From Epiperipatus broadwayi (Eukaryota > Onychophora > Udeonychophora > Euonychophora > Peripatidae): DNA of 64,000 bases. Positions 58,940-64,000 of the stretch are shown here, piece after piece; within the stretch, counting starts at the first letter, position 1; the number at the start of each line of letters is the position of its first letter. Both the position numbers and the translations under genes were made by a program. The notes beneath the pieces are model-generated. The model was not told the origin of the DNA and ran no database searches. It was given only the letters and a program-made list of their open reading frames with translations. The stretch is taken from positions 248,001 to 312,000 of the forward strand of contig JAQFVV010000546.1 of the NCBI GenBank assembly GCA_028023455.1, read 5' to 3'.

Positions 58940-59310
58940 AAATATATAAGGAATTTGAACTCAGACTTTCAAGCTCCCTTCAGCTTATCCACTCTATTTC
59001 ATACAACTGATATACAAGATTACATTCATATAAAAAAGATAAATGATCTCCAATATTTGTATTTTGCTTGGATTATATTAAGATAGAAAATCTTCAAATT
59101 TTAATGGACAGGTTTCAATCTACTCTGCCCTCCAACTCTACATATAAACTACACACTGATTATATATGTGTGTGGTAGATGATGATTTGGACCAAGCGAT
59201 GAGCTGATTCAGCATGAAATTTTTTTCCACATGTGGGTGTGGTCATATGTATCGGTTATATGAGAAAGATCAGAGCTTGAAAGTCTGTGTTCAAATCTTT
59301 TATATAATTA
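58940..59310. mobile_element. hammerhead-type palindrome, subfamily B, decayed
   Basis: Left end TTTGAACTCAGACTTTCAAG and right end CTTGAAAGTCTGTGTTCAAA are inverted copies (B-box-like TTCAAA included). The left ribozyme is cut down to GATCTCCAATATTTGTATT at about 59044. The right one (about 59170-59222) keeps GATGAT, TTGGACCAA, GCGATGAG, stem II CTGATTCAG and GCATGAAAT, but the 3' side is replaced by a T-run. Neither can be active. Confidence 0.7.
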
Positions 59311-60503
59311 CAGCTAAAACTCCAAATATATAAAATATCCTTGTATTCAGTCAAAATATTTACCAAGTAAATTATAAATCGTGTTGGACAACTATACTTT
59401 ATTCAAAAGTTAACAGTGGTTAAAAGAAAGTATGGGGTTAAATAAAAAACTGTTTTTTCTCAGTTTTGATTCAGATTTTTATGATATTTTTGCTATTGAT
59501 CTTGTTTACTTTTCTAAGTTTTGATTCTTAATATGCTTTGGAATTAAAATGTTCGCATATACCAAACGATAAAAAATATTCATCATTAGTGTACTTTGGG
59601 CATTGTCTTCTATCTTCTTAAAATAATTTATTTTAGCATATTATAAATTTTAATGATCTCTGATATCATTATAATACCAACTTAGTATTCAGAGATTATC
59701 GAATAGTTTAGAATAAACATAAAGCATAGCACCGAGGATATCATTTGGCTTTATTTTTTTGGATGTATTTGTGAAGAATCTTGAAATAATAGTAATAAAA
59801 AAAAAAAGTTAATTATAAAGGAATATAGTATAAAAATAAAATAGCTGTGCAAAGATAAAAGCTTCAAAATATTTTTCTTAACAAATTACCAATTTCATTT
59901 TTTTTTTTTTTACAATTGTGAAATTATGAGGTTGTTATTAAATTTATAATTTGTTATAAGAGTTAAAAGTGAGAATAAATTATAGCTTTAAGAAACCAAG
60001 TCGCGATATTAGAATAAAATCCAAATTGATTTTTATCACAAATTATTTTTCAATTTGATGTCTTCAGCAATATTATTAAAATGAAATCTCTTGACGATTC
60101 TAAATAAAATTATATTATATCCCCATCTCTATTAATGTGCATATAATAACAGTTTCTTAGCAGCTGTTTGCTTCAAACATTTAAAGTGAATATCTTCTCA
60201 CGCGTAAAATATAATTTTAAGGATATTTCTGATTTCTCGAGCTTTCTTATTTTGGAATATGAATTAATATATATATATATGTTTTAGATATATAACCCAG
60301 TATTCTATGATTTTTTTTATATTAATAAAGTAAATTAAATGATTGGAAAAATGGTTTTATGAGAATAAACATATTTATTGTGAGATTTAAAAATAACAAA
60401 CACTTCAAAATAATCTTAATTAAAACTTTTTATCATTAAAATATTTACTAGAACCATAAAGCCTACCTAATAACTGATTGTTATAACTGAAATCGAATTA
60501 CAA
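59311..60503. other. AT-rich non-coding stretch
   Basis: Homopolymer A and T runs at about 59800 and 59899. No gene recognised. Confidence 0.5.
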
Positions 60504-60527
60504 TATATATATATATATATATATATA
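60504..60527. repeat. (AT)n microsatellite
   Basis: AT tract preceded by ATTACA. Confidence 0.95.
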
Positions 60528-61044
60528 AAGGAATGGACATCATTGATACTGTTAGGGAAGTTATAAGGAAAAAATGGCAGTATATGGACAACAGAAGTCA
60601 ACATTTTATCCTAAAAGATTGTAAGAGACCTAAAGGAAAGCTATATATAAGAAGAATGAATGAAATAATTTTCTTGAGTTGTGCGCATGGGGCAGAAACT
60701 GTAGTATTAAGTATTTCAATATATTTGATTATTTTTTATAGTAGAATAGAAATAGATGAAAATTATGATGAATATATATATATTAAAAAGAATTATTTAA
60801 TAAATATTGTATAATTTGATACAAAAAAGTTTATTCTTGAAAGGTTAGGTCATTCTTCTCACTATAAGATATATAGATATGAACATTAATAGAGATTTAT
60901 ATAATGACATCTATAATTTATTACTCAAATTTCAATTCTTTTTTTTTTCATTTATATAATATACACCATTTTTATATTATAATCTTTAGGTTTGGCAGAA
61001 GTTAAATGTTAAGTCAAATTTTATGCCAAGACATCTAAATAATA

Positions 61045-62600
61045 TATTATAACACCACCGATATCTTTTAAATCGCCATTGTAGGCTTTAACCCGTAGCT
61101 TCGAATGAAGATATTTGTGAGCATGGTTTGATTCCATCTCACGCGCCAATCTTACACGTGGATAAGAATTATCTCATCGAAAACATAAATAAGGGTTCTG
61201 GTATGTATATCTATTTATGGTAGCGCACCGAACCAGCTCAATCTCAGGGTTTGGGGACGATAGTCTAACTAGAAAACAAAGCTAAAACAATACCTAACTA
61301 AGTCTTATATGTCTATTATTATGTACGATAGTTTATTTGTTATAAATCCATTAATCTAACCTGGATCTTATCATAAAATTCATTCTATTTATGGCTATAC
61401 CCATTACCAATAAATCCCATTTATACACGCATATAAATATATCAATTTTCAAGTGCACAGCCCATTTATTCTGATACACACATATAATTCATACACACAT
61501 CAAAATAGTGCAATTATACATCAGAGCTGTTTATTTAATGTTGTTATTTTATTTAATTTTAAAAGAGACCTATTATAGTAATTAATATTGAGGTAACACT
61601 AGTTTCCTTATTAAGACACATTCACTGAACATATATTTTTGTGCCACGTCAATTTACCTTAGTTCACGCGATCAAAGACAAGTCCGCATTTATAACTCTC
61701 CAAGAATACTGGTCTGGTAGAGATAACAGATGGCAAACAGTTCCAATAGGGTATATTGAATAGCTTATCCCAGAGGTGGAGTAGATGATTCACTCACTTT
61801 ATGACAGGGTCCAATTTTCAAAGATCTTTCGTCACCATTACACTTGATGAAACAAAATTTCTTTATTTTAATAACGCAGTTCGTAAGTCCACTTCAGGTG
61901 AGTTCCACGACAAGTGTCCACTGGGCCGATTAACAAAACTCGCACTATAGAATTACCCCGACATATTGGGTGGGAAAATATTAATGACTTCTTAAGAAAA
62001 AATTACACGTCCACACAATCTGTAGTTCAAGCCGCGTCTCCCTTTTTTCTATCTATATCTCTCCTTTCGAGCACAACAAAAAGTTCTTTTGTTTTTCACT
62101 TTTAACTTTGTAAAATTTTTTCTGTGTATCCGTACGCCACTGACCAGTTCTTCCATTGTTCTTCAAAAATACCCACTTGACCAGTTTTCAGACTTCTCGA
62201 TGCCAGTTATTGACTAAACTGCCTACAGCAATTGATTCATTTCTATTTCTGTCCTCATATGTTCAAGAGATTAATTAATAAAAGAAAAACATGTGTTACC
62301 GACAACATTATTAAAACTTTAAAAAAAAACTTAACGGATAAAATATATACGAATAATCAATTACAATTTATACAGCTCTAAATATAATTGATTGTAACCA
62401 TCACCATTAATACATATGCATATTGTACACTCGCACATACAACTATATTTACATATGCATACACACATAACTTTCGCACTCCTTGTAACAGGGTTTGAAT
62501 GACTATTTACATATATATCTTTTCGCATATAATCGCTCCATATCAACACTCTCAATTAGCACTATTGCCTTATCTCTTGTATTCGAACCCCATCTGTTAC
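61045..62600. mobile_element. possible second solo-LTR-like element
   Basis: A block clearly less AT-rich than its surroundings lies between ATATTATAACACC and CATCTGTTACA, with AT sequence on both sides. It is reminiscent of the TGTAAC...GTTACA ends of the 18465-20536 element, but the left end lacks the TG. Its last 117 bp form a loose inverted repeat (TGTAACAGGGTTTGAA / TTCGAACCCCATCTGTTACA, 62484-62600). There is no coding frame. The left boundary is uncertain. Confidence 0.3.
61070..61150 (+). repeat. tRNA-like segment (SINE head candidate)
   Basis: GTAGGCTTTAACCCGTAGCT leads, at tRNA spacing, to CATGGTTTGATTCCATC. That string forms a T-arm-like hairpin (ATGG/CCAT around TTTGATT) and matches a B box. 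The upstream A box is weak. Confidence 0.35.
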
Positions 62601-62623
62601 AATATATATATATATATATATAT
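62601..62623. repeat. (AT)n microsatellite
   Basis: AT tract directly after GTTACA and directly before TGTACC, so the tract is bounded by near-palindromic ends. Confidence 0.95.
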
Positions 62624-62629
62624 TGTACC

Positions 62630-64000
62630 TAACTGAAGTCTCACTTAGTTCCAATAAGTGATCAAGGTTATCTTAGCTTAACCTTTTGTTTAAAATTTCG
62701 GATTTAAAAAAAATGATGATAAAAATAGAAATTAACTTAGTTAATGATTAAAATAGGATAATCTAAATATTTCAATAGTATTGGTTTGATAAGGGATGCT
62801 AGATAATGATTTGAGTTAAAAGAAATAGTTGGGAATTGATAAATAGTATTAAATGTATTTTAAAGTAACTACAGTATAATTCATTTTAACGTCTAAATTA
62901 TAATAATTAGATATTGGAAATAAATATTTTAAATAATATTCAGTAATAAATTGAAAAATAATCTGTAAATTATTTTTTAAGACAGTATAATAATATTTAT
63001 CAGATGTAAGATAATGTAGCGTTCCACTTATAAAATTATTTTGAATTAAATATTCATTAACATTTTATTGCTGTAGTTTTAAAAATAACTTTTAAACAAT
63101 TAATGTGCGTTCAGATCACATATGTGAGAATATGTGTGCCTGCAAGAATGATATGTAAACATAAGAATAAAAAAATGATTTAATTCCAATATTGATTATA
63201 AAAATAAAACAAATGAATGAGTATAATTATTAGAATGAAATATTATTATTAAAAATAATACATAGCATCCATTAATAATGAATTTTTGACTTTGCAGCTG
63301 GGAGTCACATGGTATGATATAAGACTAATTATGTCAGTAAATTGATTTTACAGCTGAATTGTCAAGAATATTAGAGTTCAAAAAAATAATTTCATTGGTT
63401 TAAAGCAAGGAATTGATCAAAAGGGGGGGGGGCTATTAAAAATTATAATATAAAACAGGGATCCAGGTGTGATCCAGGGGCTGATCTGATTTTTAATTCT
63501 ATAAGTAGTTGAATCCTAGAATTTCTGTAATAAAAAGTTGTAATTTTATAAAACTATTATTTTAAAACTAAAAGTATGATTTTTAAAATCACTATATAAA
63601 ATCGTCTTGTGGAAATGAAGTGCTGAATAAAAAAAAGGTAATCCGTTTTCTGATAATTAAATTACAATTGAAACATTAAAATTACAGTAAAATGTTTAAA
63701 GAAAATGCAGCATCTCACATTTCATCTACTTTTGATCTATTCATTTTTCTTTATTTAGAAGTAAAACTTAAATCATTAAGTATTATTATGGCTAAAGAAT
63801 TTATTGTACTAAACTATAGTATATCTCCTATCAAATTAAAAATACATGTGAAGAAGAAATTAAAAAAAAAACATTCAAACATTTTAAAATATTAAAATGG
63901 AAATGCACAGTGTCTTTATAAATTAAAATTGATGTTAAATTTAATACTGCCTTATTAATACATGATATATACATATAAATATGCTCTTAACAGAATAATG
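62630..64000. other. AT-rich non-coding stretch with a G10 run
   Basis: No gene recognised. A ten-base G homopolymer lies at 63423-63432, unusual for this composition. The open frame at 63692-63895 is A/T-driven with a poly-Lys tail and is not convincing. Confidence 0.5.

Noticed and set aside
60533-60814. 93-codon open frame
   Set aside because: No known family was recognised, and the C-terminal part is low-complexity Ile/Tyr/Lys. It could be a remnant of an element, but nothing in the sequence proves it.

Overview
The window looks like intergenic or intronic DNA from an invertebrate animal (metazoan) nuclear genome. It is strongly A+T rich and full of (AT)n and (ATT/ATC)n microsatellites. 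It holds tRNA-derived and 5S-rRNA-derived SINEs, a LINE relic, terminal-inverted-repeat (TIR) elements and many long palindromes. I see no intact cellular protein-coding gene, no functional tRNA or rRNA gene, and no CRISPR, phage or plasmid signal. The species cannot be named from the sequence. A (ATC)n plus 'CCACTGCAGGA.GAAGG' tail, a hAT-type MITE and hammerhead-bearing repeats fit arthropod-, mollusc- or flatworm-grade genomes.

Layout. 0-6 kb: AT-rich filler with microsatellites. 6.1-6.8 kb: diverged 336-bp tandem duplication. 8.5 kb: tRNA-derived SINE. 10.9 and 31.1 kb: two copies of one foldback MITE. 12.4-13.0 kb: two tandem copies of a hammerhead-ribozyme-type repeat. 13.7-14.0 kb: hAT-like MITE with a perfect 8-bp target duplication. 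16.1-17.3 kb: minus-strand LINE reverse-transcriptase relic with a YMDD box and a C-terminal CCHC motif. 18.5-20.5 kb: 2.07-kb solo-LTR-like element. 23.1-24.9 kb: hammerhead-type palindrome interrupted by a 1.3-kb pogo/Tigger-like element. 26.8 and 33.1 kb: long near-perfect hairpins. 27.4, 32.4 and 40.7 kb: three copies of one tRNA-derived SINE. 38 kb: two copies of another repeat. 40.2-40.6 kb: 5S-rRNA-headed SINE. 40.9-41.3 kb: a second hammerhead-type palindrome. 43.0-44.1 kb: 1.08-kb foldback with 375-bp arms. 46.9 kb: tRNA-Gly-like SINE. 47.9-48.3 kb: another hammerhead-type repeat. 49.1-50.5 kb: a run of palindromes separated by AT tracts, including an 817-bp one with two intact hammerhead cores. 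52.5-55.5 kb: short tandem duplications and SINE pieces. 58.0-59.3 kb: two more hammerhead-type repeats and a SINE with a 12-bp target duplication. 61.0-62.6 kb: less AT-rich LTR-like block.

The most interesting content is a family of short interspersed repeats that carries a type I hammerhead self-cleaving ribozyme in several states. Two copies have a complete core, one is nearly complete and at least six are decayed. The units occur both head-to-head as long palindromes and head-to-tail as direct dimers. Stem I shows paired sequence changes between subfamilies, which supports a selected RNA fold. The family also carries a tRNA-like B-box segment downstream of the ribozyme.
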